From Planococcaceae bacterium Storch 2/2-2 (GTDB taxonomy: Bacteria; Bacillota; Bacilli; Bacillales_A; Planococcaceae): a stretch of 64,000 nucleotides of DNA. The DNA is taken from the NCBI GenBank assembly GCA_009740415.1, contig WOYE01000008.1, positions 221,881-285,880 of the forward strand, in the 5' to 3' direction. The notes below the pieces were generated by a model. The model was not told where the DNA came from and did not search any database. It was given only the letters and a program-made list of their open reading frames with translations. The position numbers and the translations under genes are program-made. Positions 7,986-17,185 of the stretch are shown here, in pieces (the first letter of the stretch is position 1; every line of letters starts with the position of its first letter).

Positions 7986-8687
7986 ATGCGAATTAATAAA
8001 TTTTTAGGAGCGACTGGAGTCACGTCGCGACGAGGAGCAGATAAACTTATTGAAGCAGGGCGTGTAACGATTAACGGTGCTCCTGCCGAGCTCGGGAGTC
8101 GCGTCAATGACTCCGATGTCGTAAAAGTGGACGGCAAACGCGTTCGACGCGAAAATGAACTCGTCTATATCGCTCTCCATAAACCGGTCGGTATTACGAG
8201 TACGACAGAACGCCATATTAAAGGAAACGTCGTCGATTACATTAATCATCCGCTACGTATTTTCCATATCGGACGACTGGATAAAGATTCAGAAGGTCTT
8301 CTCTTAATGACGAATGATGGCGATATCGTAAACGAAATTTTGCGTGAAGAACATGGGCATGAAAAAGAATACATCGTTACCGTCGATCGTCCGATTACGA
8401 ATGAGTTCGTTCGTACGATGGAGTCAGGCGTCCCTATTTTAGGAACGATGACGAAACCGTGTAAAGTTGTGCCGCTCGGCAAAAATACGTTCAACATTAC
8501 ACTTACTCAAGGGATGAACCGACAAATTCGACGAATGACCGATGCGCTCGGCTTCACAGTAACGAAATTAAAACGGACACGGATCATTAATATTCACCTC
8601 GGCGATTTACCGTACGGTGAATGGCGCGAACTTACCCCAGATGAAACGAGCGAGTTGTTCTCTATTTTGAACTATAAACCGCAATAA
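7986..8687 (+). CDS. rluF: 23S rRNA pseudouridine synthase, RluF family
   Basis: The product (233 residues) joins an N-terminal S4 RNA-binding domain (MRINKFLGATGVTSRRGADKL, residues 1-21) to an RsuA/RluF-type catalytic domain. The catalytic Asp sits in GRLDKDSEGLLLMTNDGD, and QGMNRQIRRM is the family's closing motif. Relatives isomerise a uridine in 23S rRNA domain V (position 2604) and sometimes a tRNA-Tyr uridine. The ATG at 7986 is used because the S4 domain begins exactly there and GAAGGTG stands upstream. An in-frame ATG at 7935 would add unrelated residues. The gene is divergent from trpB, with the two promoter regions almost touching. Confidence 0.88.
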   Translation: MRINKFLGATGVTSRRGADKLIEAGRVTINGAPAELGSRVNDSDVVKVDGKRVRRENELVYIALHKPVGITSTTERHIKGNVVDYINHPLRIFHIGRLDKDSEGLLLMTNDGDIVNEILREEHGHEKEYIVTVDRPITNEFVRTMESGVPILGTMTKPCKVVPLGKNTFNITLTQGMNRQIRRMTDALGFTVTKLKRTRIINIHLGDLPYGEWRELTPDETSELFSILNYKPQ

Positions 8688-8707
8688 TCTACATTTTAAA
8701 AAAACGA

Positions 8708-8752
8708 AATAACCTAGCACTCATTTACTATGTCAATGAGTGCTAGGTTATT
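8708..8752. terminator. Long-stem bidirectional terminator
   Basis: A perfect 18-base inverted repeat, AATAACCTAGCACTCATT and its complement, with a 9-base loop lies between convergent rluF and the 8782-9381 gene. The flanking A/T runs are short. Confidence 0.7.
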
Positions 8753-8781
8753 ATTGATCGACCTTTTATTCTACGATTACA

Positions 8782-9381
8782 TTACGACGGACGGTAAGAA
8801 GATGGAAATGTTGCCTTTACTTGCTCCATCGTTTTGAAGGACTCTTCCGTCGTACAAATATGAAATCCTCGACCATCGTGTGCAACCGTGACGACCGTCA
8901 TCTTGTCATTCAAACGAGCTGTGAGCACATCTTCTTCTAACACTCCCGCTCCAACGGTTCCGATTTGAACCGTTTCAAAATTGAAAATGGGTGCGTTCGA
9001 CAGACCGAATGGGTTGTTTTGTTCTGCTAACCAATACAACTCATCGATTGTCGCGACTAACATCTCTTTCGATTCAATCGTCATGACTAAACCGATATCG
9101 CGCTCTTCTTTGTACGCTCGGTATAAATAATACGTTTCATAATCAATCTTTAAGTCAGCCAACCATGGCTTCAACGGCTCATACATATCTGCATAAATCG
9201 TCACGCCTAAATAAAGTGGATAATGGTCTCGTTCAATTAACCAATCGAGTAACCACTCACGATTCGCTTCACTTCCCGTTCCTTCTTCAACAAATGTGCT
9301 GAAACAAACGACGTTCTCCCCTTGCACATTCGCAATAATTTCATCCATGTTTGTCACTTTCTTCGTATACACTTTCTTCAT
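8782..9381 (-). CDS. Uncharacterised protein, 199 residues
   Basis: I do not recognise this family. The product is soluble and acidic, with many aromatic residues (a YYLYRAYKEE run near residue 84) and no signal peptide, membrane helix or catalytic motif. Its ATG overlaps the stop of the upstream NAD(P)-binding protein gene by one base (TAATG), so the two are translationally coupled and likely share a role. The SD is weak, consistent with coupling. A long hairpin terminator lies downstream. Confidence 0.6.
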   Translation of the reverse strand: MKKVYTKKVTNMDEIIANVQGENVVCFSTFVEEGTGSEANREWLLDWLIERDHYPLYLGVTIYADMYEPLKPWLADLKIDYETYYLYRAYKEERDIGLVMTIESKEMLVATIDELYWLAEQNNPFGLSNAPIFNFETVQIGTVGAGVLEEDVLTARLNDKMTVVTVAHDGRGFHICTTEESFKTMEQVKATFPSSYRPS

Positions 9382-10004
9382 TAGTACGCCATCCCAACTC
9401 TACTTTGTAAATACATTCGATTTGTCAATTCTTCATACGCAAATGCTGCCGTGTCACCGACCGTAATCATTTTTGCGTCGAGCGGTAAATAATTTCGGAG
9501 AACACGGTACGTTCCTCGCGCTTCTCCATCAGGTAAATACGTCGGACAAACGATCGTCCATTCTTTTCCATCTTTTCTTAAACGATCATAAAATGCATGA
9601 TGCTCTTCCGCAGCGAATGTTAATTTCCGGTTCGTATCACCCGCTTCATACCGCAATTGAGTCGGATCGATTCGACTTTGTAAAATGCCTGCTGTTCCGA
9701 TCGTCACGATACGTTGAATACCGTAATGATCCATCGCTTTGATGAAATGAGGAACAGCCTCCGTTAACGTAGTCGTTCGATCGGTTCCTAGTGCACTTAC
9801 AATGGCGTCTGCTCCTTCAACTGTCTTAAAAACATCTTCTTCCTTACGGACATCCCCTTGAATCCATTCACAATTCGAATGTTGAAACGTCTCATCTTTC
9901 GGAATTTGACGTACGAGCATCCGTACCTCATGTCCATCTTGCAAAGCGAGACGAACGATTTCTTTACCGACTCGTCCTGTCCCGCCGAACAATGCAATTT
10001 TCAT
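9381..10004 (-). CDS. NAD(P)-binding atypical SDR family protein
   Basis: The product (207 residues) opens with the Rossmann dinucleotide motif GGTGRVGKEIVRLA (residues 7-20). It continues with the ADAIVSALGTD segment typical of NmrA/biliverdin-reductase-B-like atypical SDRs. No Tyr-x-x-x-Lys catalytic pair is clear, so it may be a reductase or a redox sensor. Substrate unknown. It is first in a two-gene unit with the uncharacterised 199-residue protein. A terminator from the upstream CoA-transferase gene separates them. Confidence 0.75.
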   Translation of the reverse strand: MKIALFGGTGRVGKEIVRLALQDGHEVRMLVRQIPKDETFQHSNCEWIQGDVRKEEDVFKTVEGADAIVSALGTDRTTTLTEAVPHFIKAMDHYGIQRIVTIGTAGILQSRIDPTQLRYEAGDTNRKLTFAAEEHHAFYDRLRKDGKEWTIVCPTYLPDGEARGTYRVLRNYLPLDAKMITVGDTAAFAYEELTNRMYLQSRVGMAY

Positions 10005-10078
10005 CTCGATCTACCCTTTCTTCACTTTGCCTCACTTCATTTCTTCTTTTTCTTTCGTAAAAAATTCGAAGAAACAAT

Positions 10079-10121
10079 AAAAAAGCTTACCTTCAGCGTA
10101 ACATATGCTGTCGGTAAGCTT
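10079..10121 (-). terminator. Terminator of the CoA-transferase gene
   Basis: AAGCTTACC pairs with GGTAAGCTT, with extra GACAGC/GCTG pairing inside. Six T's follow on the minus strand. Confidence 0.8.
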
Positions 10122-10133
10122 GAAACATTTCGT

Positions 10134-11657
10134 TTACTTTTCTTCATTTACTCCGTGCATCGTTCCATGCTCACGAAGATGTGTGTGCCATGAAAATGCT
10201 TTTTCTAAAATATGTGGTGTTTGTCCACCGACTGTTTCTTTCGCTTCTTCGAAGTAAGCTGTTAATTCTTCACGGAAGTCTGGGTGCGCACAGTTGTTAA
10301 TAATTTTCACTGCACGTTCACGTGGTGACAATCCGCGGAGATCTGCATAGCCGTGCTCCGTTACGAGTACATCAACGTCATGCTCCGTATGGTCAGTATG
10401 TGAAACCATCGGTACGACTGATGAGATCTTTCCGTCTTTTGCTACTGATTTCGTTACGAAAATTCCGATACGTGCGTTACGCGCGAAATCGCCTGACCCG
10501 CCGATTCCGTTCATCATTTTCGTTCCAGTCACGTGCGTTGAGTTTACGTTTCCGTAAATATCGAACTCAAGCGCTGTGTTGATCGCAATAATTCCTAAAC
10601 GACGAATGACTTCTGGATGGTTTGAAATCTCTTGTGGACGAAGTAAAATTTTATCAGCGTACGCATCGAATGCGCCTTCTGTTGCGTAGACTTCTTCCAT
10701 CTTTTGGTCTGAAATTGTAATCGATGTACTTGAAGCGAACGTTACTTTTCCTGCTTTGATTAAGTCGAGCATCGCATCTTGAATCACTTCTGTGTAAACG
10801 TGTAAGTTTTCAAACTCTGAATCGAGCAATCCGTAAAGGACAGCGTTCGCTTGTGAACCGATTCCTGCTTGGATCGGTTTCAATTCTTTCGTTAAACGGC
10901 CCGCTTTCACTTCTTCACGTAAGAAGTCGATTAAGTGTGCAGCCATCGTCTCTGTATCCTCATCAGGACCGACTGTTGGCGATGGATCGTCTAAACGATT
11001 CGTAAATACGATTCCTTTAATTTTCTCAGGATCGACTTTAATCCCTTTATCCCCGATTCGATCGCTCGAAGACATAATTTGTAACGGTTGACGCTCACCT
11101 TGTTCACCAGGTGTGTAAATGTCATGCATACCTGTGAAATCTGGTTGAGCTGTATTAATTTCTAAAATGATGTGATCTGCTGTCTCAGCGAAGATCGGTG
11201 AGTTTCCGACAGAAGTCGTTGGAATGATCGTTCCGTCCTCTTCGATTGAAAACGCTTCCAATACAGCATAATCAATCTTCGGCATTACCCCTTGACGAAC
11301 GTACTCTGCCGTATGTGATAAATGTTGGTCCAAGAAAGCAAACTCATTTGCGTTAATGCGAGCACGCATGTCACGGTTCGCTTGGAAAGGTAAACGGCGA
11401 TTTAAAATGCCTGCACGTGCCATCGCTCCGTCTGTTTTATCTCCAAGCGATGCCCCTGTATAAACGTTCACTTTAAAATCTTCTCCATTTTCTGAACGTT
11501 TCACTAATGCTGAAGGAATCGACTTTGGATCTCCTGACAATGTAAATCCACTAAACCCTAGTGTCATTCCATCTTCAATCCATGAAGCGGCCTCATCTGC
11601 TGTAACTACTCGATCGTGTAACGACTTCAAACGAATGCGTTCTAGATTTTTTTCCAT
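10134..11657 (-). CDS. Acetyl-CoA hydrolase / succinate:acetate CoA-transferase
   Basis: The product (507 residues) is a class I CoA-transferase of the AarC/ScpC/Cat1 type. It has the N-terminal FSGFTLSGDPKSIPSAL phosphate-loop region and the GIGSQANAVLYGLL motif. TEVIQDA follows near residue 288, where the Glu forms the acyl-glutamyl thioester. It exchanges CoA between acetyl-CoA and succinate or acetate, linking overflow metabolism to the TCA cycle. Some family members act as hydrolases. The full length fits the family. AAAAGGGG lies 9 bases before the ATG. A cre-like palindrome and a 9-base direct repeat stand upstream, between it and a LytTR regulator gene of the same orientation. Confidence 0.88.
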   Translation of the reverse strand: MEKNLERIRLKSLHDRVVTADEAASWIEDGMTLGFSGFTLSGDPKSIPSALVKRSENGEDFKVNVYTGASLGDKTDGAMARAGILNRRLPFQANRDMRARINANEFAFLDQHLSHTAEYVRQGVMPKIDYAVLEAFSIEEDGTIIPTTSVGNSPIFAETADHIILEINTAQPDFTGMHDIYTPGEQGERQPLQIMSSSDRIGDKGIKVDPEKIKGIVFTNRLDDPSPTVGPDEDTETMAAHLIDFLREEVKAGRLTKELKPIQAGIGSQANAVLYGLLDSEFENLHVYTEVIQDAMLDLIKAGKVTFASSTSITISDQKMEEVYATEGAFDAYADKILLRPQEISNHPEVIRRLGIIAINTALEFDIYGNVNSTHVTGTKMMNGIGGSGDFARNARIGIFVTKSVAKDGKISSVVPMVSHTDHTEHDVDVLVTEHGYADLRGLSPRERAVKIINNCAHPDFREELTAYFEEAKETVGGQTPHILEKAFSWHTHLREHGTMHGVNEEK

Positions 11658-11746
11658 CGCTTACTACCCCTTTTCACAAATTTGTAATAATTATTCTGTA
11701 CTATTAATGATACAATAGGTAGTTGCTATTTTGAAGTTCATTAGTT

Positions 11747-11760
11747 TGAAAGCGCTTTTT
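11747..11760. promoter_or_regulatory. cre-like site (CcpA operator candidate)
   Basis: TGAAAGCGCTTTTT matches the catabolite-responsive element consensus in its first twelve bases and differs in the last two. The core AAAGCGCTTT is a perfect palindrome. It lies 90 bases before the CoA-transferase ATG, fitting carbon-catabolite control. Confidence 0.5.
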
Positions 11761-11768
11761 TGAAGCTG

Positions 11769-11798
11769 AGGCACGATATACTATCTACGAGTAACGAT
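11769..11798 (-). promoter_or_regulatory. 9-base direct repeat with 12-base spacer (LytTR operator candidate)
   Basis: On the minus strand ATCGTTACT (11798-11790) and ATCGTGCCT (11777-11769) are direct repeats matching at 7 of 9 positions, 21 bases apart. LytTR-family regulators bind 9-base direct repeats with 12-13 base spacers. The site lies just after the LytTR gene and upstream of the CoA-transferase gene. Confidence 0.4.
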
Positions 11799-11827
11799 AA
11801 AATTGACTCTATTTCATTAGCTTGCGT

Positions 11828-12469
11828 TTAAAATCCGAGTAGTTTTCTGAAATAGCTCGAATAAGACTGACTTACAGGGATTTCTGCTCCATCATTCATC
11901 GCTAAAATGAATGTAGAATGCGTGTCGGGATAAATTTCTTTCACGTGGTGAACGTTGACGATAAACGATCGATGACAACGAATAAAATGACTCCGGGGCA
12001 AAATAAACTCGAAGTTTTGTAAAGAGTTTTTATGAGTTCCTGACACTTTATCGGATACGACATATGTCTTCCGGTCTTTTACTTCGATGTATTGAACGTC
12101 TTCGAAAGGTACAGGGATCCAACCATCGGCTGTCTTTAACGTGACAACAGACTTTCCTTCTGTATACGATGGATAAAGCGCCATAATACTCCCTTTAAAA
12201 TCTCCATCTTGAAACGGAACAGCTTTCCCAAAATACGGTACTCCAAATACGTCGCGCTGCATGAAGTCTGACACTTTCTGGTTTTCATTAACGGCGCGGT
12301 ATCCTAACGTTCCTGGTTGTAACAACTGACCTTTTTTAATTTTTAAATCGACTCGTTTGCTCGGCTGGTAATAGATGTACTTCTCTTCATCCGTGATCCC
12401 AATGGATACTTCCTCTGAAAATAGTTCACTTAATGACTCTAACAATGCTTCCATGCGAATTTGATTCAT
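11828..12469 (-). CDS. LytTR DNA-binding regulator with N-terminal sensor domain
   Basis: The C-terminal half of this 213-residue protein (from about 115) is a LytTR domain. It has VQYIEVKDRKTYVV, FILPRSHFIRCHRSFIVNVHHVKEIYP and the closing IPVSQSYSSYFRKLL. The N-terminal 110 residues lack a response-regulator Asp pocket and instead look like a PAS-like ligand-binding domain (GTLGYRAVNEN... VFGVPYFGKAVPF). The protein is therefore probably a one-component regulator sensing a metabolite. ATG 12469 is 9 bases after AAGGAG; a TTG at 12472 is less likely. A TATAAT -10 box is at 12521-12526 (minus). Its likely target is the CoA-transferase gene directly downstream. Confidence 0.82.
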   Translation of the reverse strand: MNQIRMEALLESLSELFSEEVSIGITDEEKYIYYQPSKRVDLKIKKGQLLQPGTLGYRAVNENQKVSDFMQRDVFGVPYFGKAVPFQDGDFKGSIMALYPSYTEGKSVVTLKTADGWIPVPFEDVQYIEVKDRKTYVVSDKVSGTHKNSLQNFEFILPRSHFIRCHRSFIVNVHHVKEIYPDTHSTFILAMNDGAEIPVSQSYSSYFRKLLGF

Positions 12470-12472
12470 CAA

Positions 12473-13000
12473 TAACCACTCCTTCTACGTAGCTGTGATC
12501 CTTTGCTTGCGCGTCTTTCCATTATATCGTATTTAGCAACCGAATCTAGAGTTTAAGAAACAATTATTGGCAGTCTAAAGTATTACCCGATCATTATAAA
12601 GCAAATTTCGACAATATCCTTACGAAAAAGAGAAGAGCTTTCATTTTCTCTTTATTTGTTTTATCATATTTATACACTTTACTATATTTTTCATCTTTTT
12701 TTTAATAATTAAATATTCATTACTGAACGATTAACGAATAGAAGCCGATGAACTAGTGAGGATGAACCGAACGTACGAGTATTTAATAAGTTTTTTTAAC
12801 TGTTCTACTAAATAAGGACCTTTATAGAGGAAATGAACGACCGAACGATGAAAATAGATGAAAAGGGCTTATTGACTTCATACTTTCTAGTAGGCAACTC
12901 TTTCATCCTAATGAAACGATGGTATACTATTTTTAGCCTAGTTATTAATGAATCTTAAACAAAAATACCTATTCTGCGTAAGAAAGGATGTGTACACACG
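12473..13000. other. Long A+T-rich intergenic region
   Basis: This 528-base stretch separates the divergent LytTR and GGDEF genes. It holds the LytTR gene's -10 box (12521-12526), a small AAAGAGAA/TTCTCTTT hairpin with T-rich tail (about 12630-12655), and a TATACT -10 box (12923-12928) with a weak TTTCAT -35 for the GGDEF gene. The A+T-rich middle (12650-12730) has no open frame with a ribosome-binding site. I see no known riboswitch. Confidence 0.5.
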
Positions 13001-15415
13001 ATGAGTTTTCAGAATATGAGTGACTTGTCTACTCTTCCTCAATTGATTGACGAACAGTTTTACGTCTTCATTTTAAATGATGATGCAACGTTCTCTTACT
13101 GTAATGAGCGTTTTGCAATGCTTTTAAATGAAAGTAAAGATTCCTTAATCGGAAAGCATTACAGTTCATTACCACTCTACTTTGAAAATGAACCTTTTTC
13201 ACAACCGAAATGGGAACGTCAAGAACCGAAAACGATTCGGATTACGAATCGTTCCGGTCACTCTCACTGGCTCTTCGCCTCTGAATTTCCGATCGTGTCT
13301 AAAGAAGAAAACATACGTCAATATCTTTACGTTGCGACAAACATTACGAAGGAACGTGAAAAATATAATGAAGCGAAACAATTGAACATTTACTTAAAAC
13401 AAATCGAAGAAGCTCTTCATCAATCGTCAATCGTCTCGATTACCGACTCAAAAGGAGTCATCACGTACGTCAATGAGAAACTGTGCGAAATCTCGCAATA
13501 TGATGAATCTGAAATCATCGGAAAAACTCATCGGTTGTTCAGTTCTAATTATCATTCGGCGACTTTTTTCTATCAATTGTGGAAAACGATTCAAAGCGGG
13601 AAGCAGTGGCAAGGTAATTTGCGAAACAAGGCAAAGGACGGACGCTTCATTTGGTTGAATACGACGATCATTCCTTTTCTTGATGAAAACGGTATCCCTT
13701 ATCAATATATAGCGATCCAAAATGATATTACGAAAACAAAAGAAGTAGAAGCTTCTTTGGAAGTCGCTATGCGAAATGACTTTCGGCAAACGGTTAAGCA
13801 CTTGCAAAATATCATTTTTAAATATGAAGTGAAAGATCCATTATCGATTGAATTTACGATGGTTGAAGGTCAATTTCTCGATAAATTAGGAATCAAAACG
13901 ATCGACTTAAATGGCTTCTCGCTATTGAAAAAATTTAAAAAACAACAACGCTTTTTCATTTTAAGAAACTTAATGAGAGCAGCCCGCGGAGAACAAGTGG
14001 AGTTTGAATTAGAATATGAACAACATACCATCCTTATTTATTTATCACCGATTTTCCAAGAGGACATCGTCAAAGAAGTAGTCGGCACTGGAATCGATAT
14101 TACACAACGAAAAAAAGCTGAAGAGACGATCGCCTTCATGGCTTATTACGATTCGTTAACGAAATTACCGAACCGTCAACTACTCCAACAACTGACGAAC
14201 GAGAAAATTACCCAAGGCGAGGGGTTCGCTTTACTCTTTATCGATTTGGATCGGTTTAAAAGTGTAAACGACTCCATGGGACATTTGACGGGAGACCAAC
14301 TGTTAATTTCTGTCGGTGAACGCCTCAAACGATGTGTGCGTGACAACGATATCGTCGCTCGGTTAAGCGGTGATGAATTCGTCGTCATTTTATCGTTAGA
14401 AGATGAAGAGCTCGTCCGTACGGTTACACAACGAATCGTCACGGAAATTTCACTCGTCTTCCCAATTAACAGCTACGACATTTACGTCACGCCGAGCATA
14501 GGTATTAGTTTGTATCCTAAAGATGGAACGACTTATGAAGAGTTGCTTCAACACGCTGACGCTGCAATGTATTTAGCGAAAAATTTAGGTAAAAATAATT
14601 TTCAATTTTTTACAGACTCTTTACGGAAACAAATAAAAGAAAGAAAAACGTTAGAACACGATTTACGAAAAGCGCTCATGTACGAAAACTTTTCCTTTTA
14701 CTATCAGCCAATTTGGAATGTGAAAAAAAATGAAATTATCGCCATTCAGTCAAAAGTAATGTGGGACCACCCATTCCGTGGAAAAATAGAAGATCAACGT
14801 TTCGTTCCTCTCGCTGAAAATGCAGGTCTCATTTTACCGCTCGGGATGTGGATGATCCGTCGAGCTTGCATTCAAATTAAAATGTGGCAAGATGTCGGTT
14901 ACAAATCATTACCTCTTTCGATCCACATTTCGAACCGTTTACTCGATCAACCGTTCTTCGTATCTAAACTATTATCGATGTTAAAAGAGATCGAGCTCGA
15001 TCCACGACATCTTTTGCTCGAACTAGACGGTGCTTTTTTAACGTCGATGGACGGCGCACAAGAAGTAATGGAACAATTAGACGCACACGGGATTCGACTC
15101 ATTGTTAACCAGTTCGGATCGGGCGGGTCATCGTTCGACCAATTGCCAAACTGGCCTATTTCCAAAATTAAAATCGATGATACGTTTCTTCAAAGCTTGA
15201 ACGCAACGAACCGCATTATCGTTCGTTCAATGGTTGAATTAGCCCACCAGTTGCATTTGCCTTTACTCGTTGACCGAGTAGATACGAAACAACAAGCTGA
15301 CTTTCTCGATTCAACGAATTGTTCGATTCGACAAGGTAACTTTTACGAAGAGCCACTATCTAATAAAGAATTTGCTCGAAAGTATTTAGAACCTACGTTT
15401 CACGAGGGCTCATGA
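13001..15415 (+). CDS. PAS-PAS-GGDEF-EAL protein with degenerate EAL domain
   Basis: This 804-residue c-di-GMP signalling protein has no membrane segment. Two PAS domains occupy about residues 12-120 and 135-250, a third PAS-like region about 265-370, GGDEF about 375-540 and EAL about 550-800. The GGDEF active site reads SGDEF (456-460) and is preceded by an RxxD inhibitory site (VRDND), so diguanylate cyclase activity is plausible. The EAL signature reads QSK (583-585), and the paired metal Asp residues of the DDFG motif are Asn703-Gln704. Phosphodiesterase activity is therefore probably lost, and the domain may bind c-di-GMP or regulate the cyclase. A chemoreceptor gene follows after 16 bases. 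Confidence 0.88.
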   Translation: MSFQNMSDLSTLPQLIDEQFYVFILNDDATFSYCNERFAMLLNESKDSLIGKHYSSLPLYFENEPFSQPKWERQEPKTIRITNRSGHSHWLFASEFPIVSKEENIRQYLYVATNITKEREKYNEAKQLNIYLKQIEEALHQSSIVSITDSKGVITYVNEKLCEISQYDESEIIGKTHRLFSSNYHSATFFYQLWKTIQSGKQWQGNLRNKAKDGRFIWLNTTIIPFLDENGIPYQYIAIQNDITKTKEVEASLEVAMRNDFRQTVKHLQNIIFKYEVKDPLSIEFTMVEGQFLDKLGIKTIDLNGFSLLKKFKKQQRFFILRNLMRAARGEQVEFELEYEQHTILIYLSPIFQEDIVKEVVGTGIDITQRKKAEETIAFMAYYDSLTKLPNRQLLQQLTNEKITQGEGFALLFIDLDRFKSVNDSMGHLTGDQLLISVGERLKRCVRDNDIVARLSGDEFVVILSLEDEELVRTVTQRIVTEISLVFPINSYDIYVTPSIGISLYPKDGTTYEELLQHADAAMYLAKNLGKNNFQFFTDSLRKQIKERKTLEHDLRKALMYENFSFYYQPIWNVKKNEIIAIQSKVMWDHPFRGKIEDQRFVPLAENAGLILPLGMWMIRRACIQIKMWQDVGYKSLPLSIHISNRLLDQPFFVSKLLSMLKEIELDPRHLLLELDGAFLTSMDGAQEVMEQLDAHGIRLIVNQFGSGGSSFDQLPNWPISKIKIDDTFLQSLNATNRIIVRSMVELAHQLHLPLLVDRVDTKQQADFLDSTNCSIRQGNFYEEPLSNKEFARKYLEPTFHEGS

Positions 15416-15431
15416 AAGGGACGATCAATGA

Positions 15432-17105
15432 ATGAGTGTCAAACAAAAACTACAAATTAGCTTTGGGATCGTTATCGCTTTTTTATTGGCACTTTCTGCT
15501 CTCGGTATGAACGATTTATCTTCGAATAAAAAGATGAGTGCACAGATCCAACTGAAAGAAAACATCGCTAACGAATTTAATGAAGTCGCTTTTCTCACGT
15601 TACGAGCGAATGCTGCGATGAGAGGTTACATGCTCTATCGAGATGATCAAATGCGCAACAACCATCTCTCTCTTCGTGAGGAGTTGGATGATACGATACG
15701 AACGATTGACAAACTATCATTCGTGGACGAGCGGTACGATCAATTTTTAACCGATCTCCGTACGTGGGAAAACAATATCGATGAACGTATTCTTTTATCG
15801 CTTGATGACGGCAAAATAGAGGAAGCTGAAACAAATGCTCTTCCTATACTCGGTCAAGGTTCACGTGAACTCGTCTCTTTAGCAAAACAAATTGCTGATG
15901 AACAAGTCGGAGAAATTAACACATTGCTTCAAATGAATGATGCGGCAATCAACAAAAGTTTTACGACGATGCTCATCATTATTATAATAGCGACCGTTAG
16001 CAGCTTATGGATTGCTACGCGATTCGGGCGAAAAATGACCGCAGTGATCGAACAATTAACTGAACAGACGACAGCTGTAACGAAAGGTGATCTTTCTGCT
16101 GAAAACACGATACGGACGAATGATGAATTCGAACAGCTCGGTCGTTCATTCAATACGATGACGCGACAACTTTCGACACTTTTAAAAGAAATCGATTACG
16201 CATCGCACAACGTTTCTTCAACATCAGCAACTTTAACTCAACATAGTGAATCCGTACAAAAAGGTGCGGAGGAGACAGAACGAGCAATTGATATCGTACG
16301 TTCTGGAGCGGATGAACAGATGATGACGGTCGAGCAAACGACGGAACGATCATCGACTGTTCTCCACCATATGACGGAGATGCAACAAACATTAGACGAC
16401 ATGTACGTACAATCCGCTCAATCAAAAGATTTAACGACAGTCGGCTCAACCGCTGTCGCCCAAGTCGTTGAGCAAATGAATACGGTCGTACAGACGACAA
16501 CCGAGCTCGTCGAGCAAATTAAAATGTTCGGGCAACAATCATCGATGATCCGTGAAACGATTCAAACGATAAAAAAAATAGCTGCTCAAACGAACTTACT
16601 CGCTTTAAATGCCTCGATTGAAGCGGCCCGGGCAGGCGAACATGGAAAAGGATTTGCTGTCGTCGCTTCTGAAGTGCGAGCGCTCGCTGATCAATCAGCA
16701 AGCGCTGCTCAAACCGTAGAGCAAGTCGTCGAGCAAATTACTTCTTCTGCGGAGCAGATGACGACAACTGCGGAACGGAGTGAGCAAGTCGTCCAACAAG
16801 GACAACAACTCGCTCATGAAGCTGAACAAACGTTCCATCACATTTATACGTCGATTCATACTGTAGAAAGTGAAGCGACTCGCGTAAAGCATTCGATCAC
16901 ATCGGTTTATGATCAACTGCACGCTCTCATCGAGCAAATCGACACGATTGATGAACTTGCTCAACGTTCTACTCACGAAACGGATCACATTGAAACCGTT
17001 TCGAAAAAACAGCGGGAAGCGATGCAAGAAGTTACTCGCTCTGCCCATCGACTCGCCGAAATGGCGAAAGACTTAGAACAACTAATCGATTCATTGCGTA
17101 CGTAA
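15432..17105 (+). CDS. Methyl-accepting chemotaxis protein
   Basis: This transmembrane chemoreceptor (557 residues) has TM1 at about 9-26, an extracellular four-helix-bundle-like sensor (27-175), TM2 at about 178-195, HAMP (196-250) and a long coiled-coil signalling domain. The hairpin tip [20 protein letters not shown] binds CheA/CheW. Gln/Glu pairs in the coiled coil are candidate methylation sites. The ligand is unknown. It overlaps no other gene but follows the GGDEF-EAL gene by 16 bases, so motility and c-di-GMP signalling are probably co-expressed. ATG 15432 follows GAAAGGGACG; a strong terminator lies 30 bases after the stop. Confidence 0.92.
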   Translation: MSVKQKLQISFGIVIAFLLALSALGMNDLSSNKKMSAQIQLKENIANEFNEVAFLTLRANAAMRGYMLYRDDQMRNNHLSLREELDDTIRTIDKLSFVDERYDQFLTDLRTWENNIDERILLSLDDGKIEEAETNALPILGQGSRELVSLAKQIADEQVGEINTLLQMNDAAINKSFTTMLIIIIIATVSSLWIATRFGRKMTAVIEQLTEQTTAVTKGDLSAENTIRTNDEFEQLGRSFNTMTRQLSTLLKEIDYASHNVSSTSATLTQHSESVQKGAEETERAIDIVRSGADEQMMTVEQTTERSSTVLHHMTEMQQTLDDMYVQSAQSKDLTTVGSTAVAQVVEQMNTVVQTTTELVEQIKMFGQQSSMIRETIQTIKKIAAQTNLLALNASIEAARAGEHGKGFAVVASEVRALADQSASAAQTVEQVVEQITSSAEQMTTTAERSEQVVQQGQQLAHEAEQTFHHIYTSIHTVESEATRVKHSITSVYDQLHALIEQIDTIDELAQRSTHETDHIETVSKKQREAMQEVTRSAHRLAEMAKDLEQLIDSLRT

Positions 17106-17130
17106 CGAACATGAAACTGATGATCCAACT

Positions 17131-17169
17131 AAAAAGTGCTTCAGTCGAAAATCGACTGAAGCACTTTTT
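17131..17169. terminator. Bidirectional terminator
   Basis: A perfect 18-base arm pair, AAAAAGTGCTTCAGTCGA and its complement, with a 3-base loop. It serves the chemoreceptor gene (+) and the YcdB-like gene (-). Confidence 0.9.
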
Positions 17170-17185
17170 CTAATTTTTTATTCTC

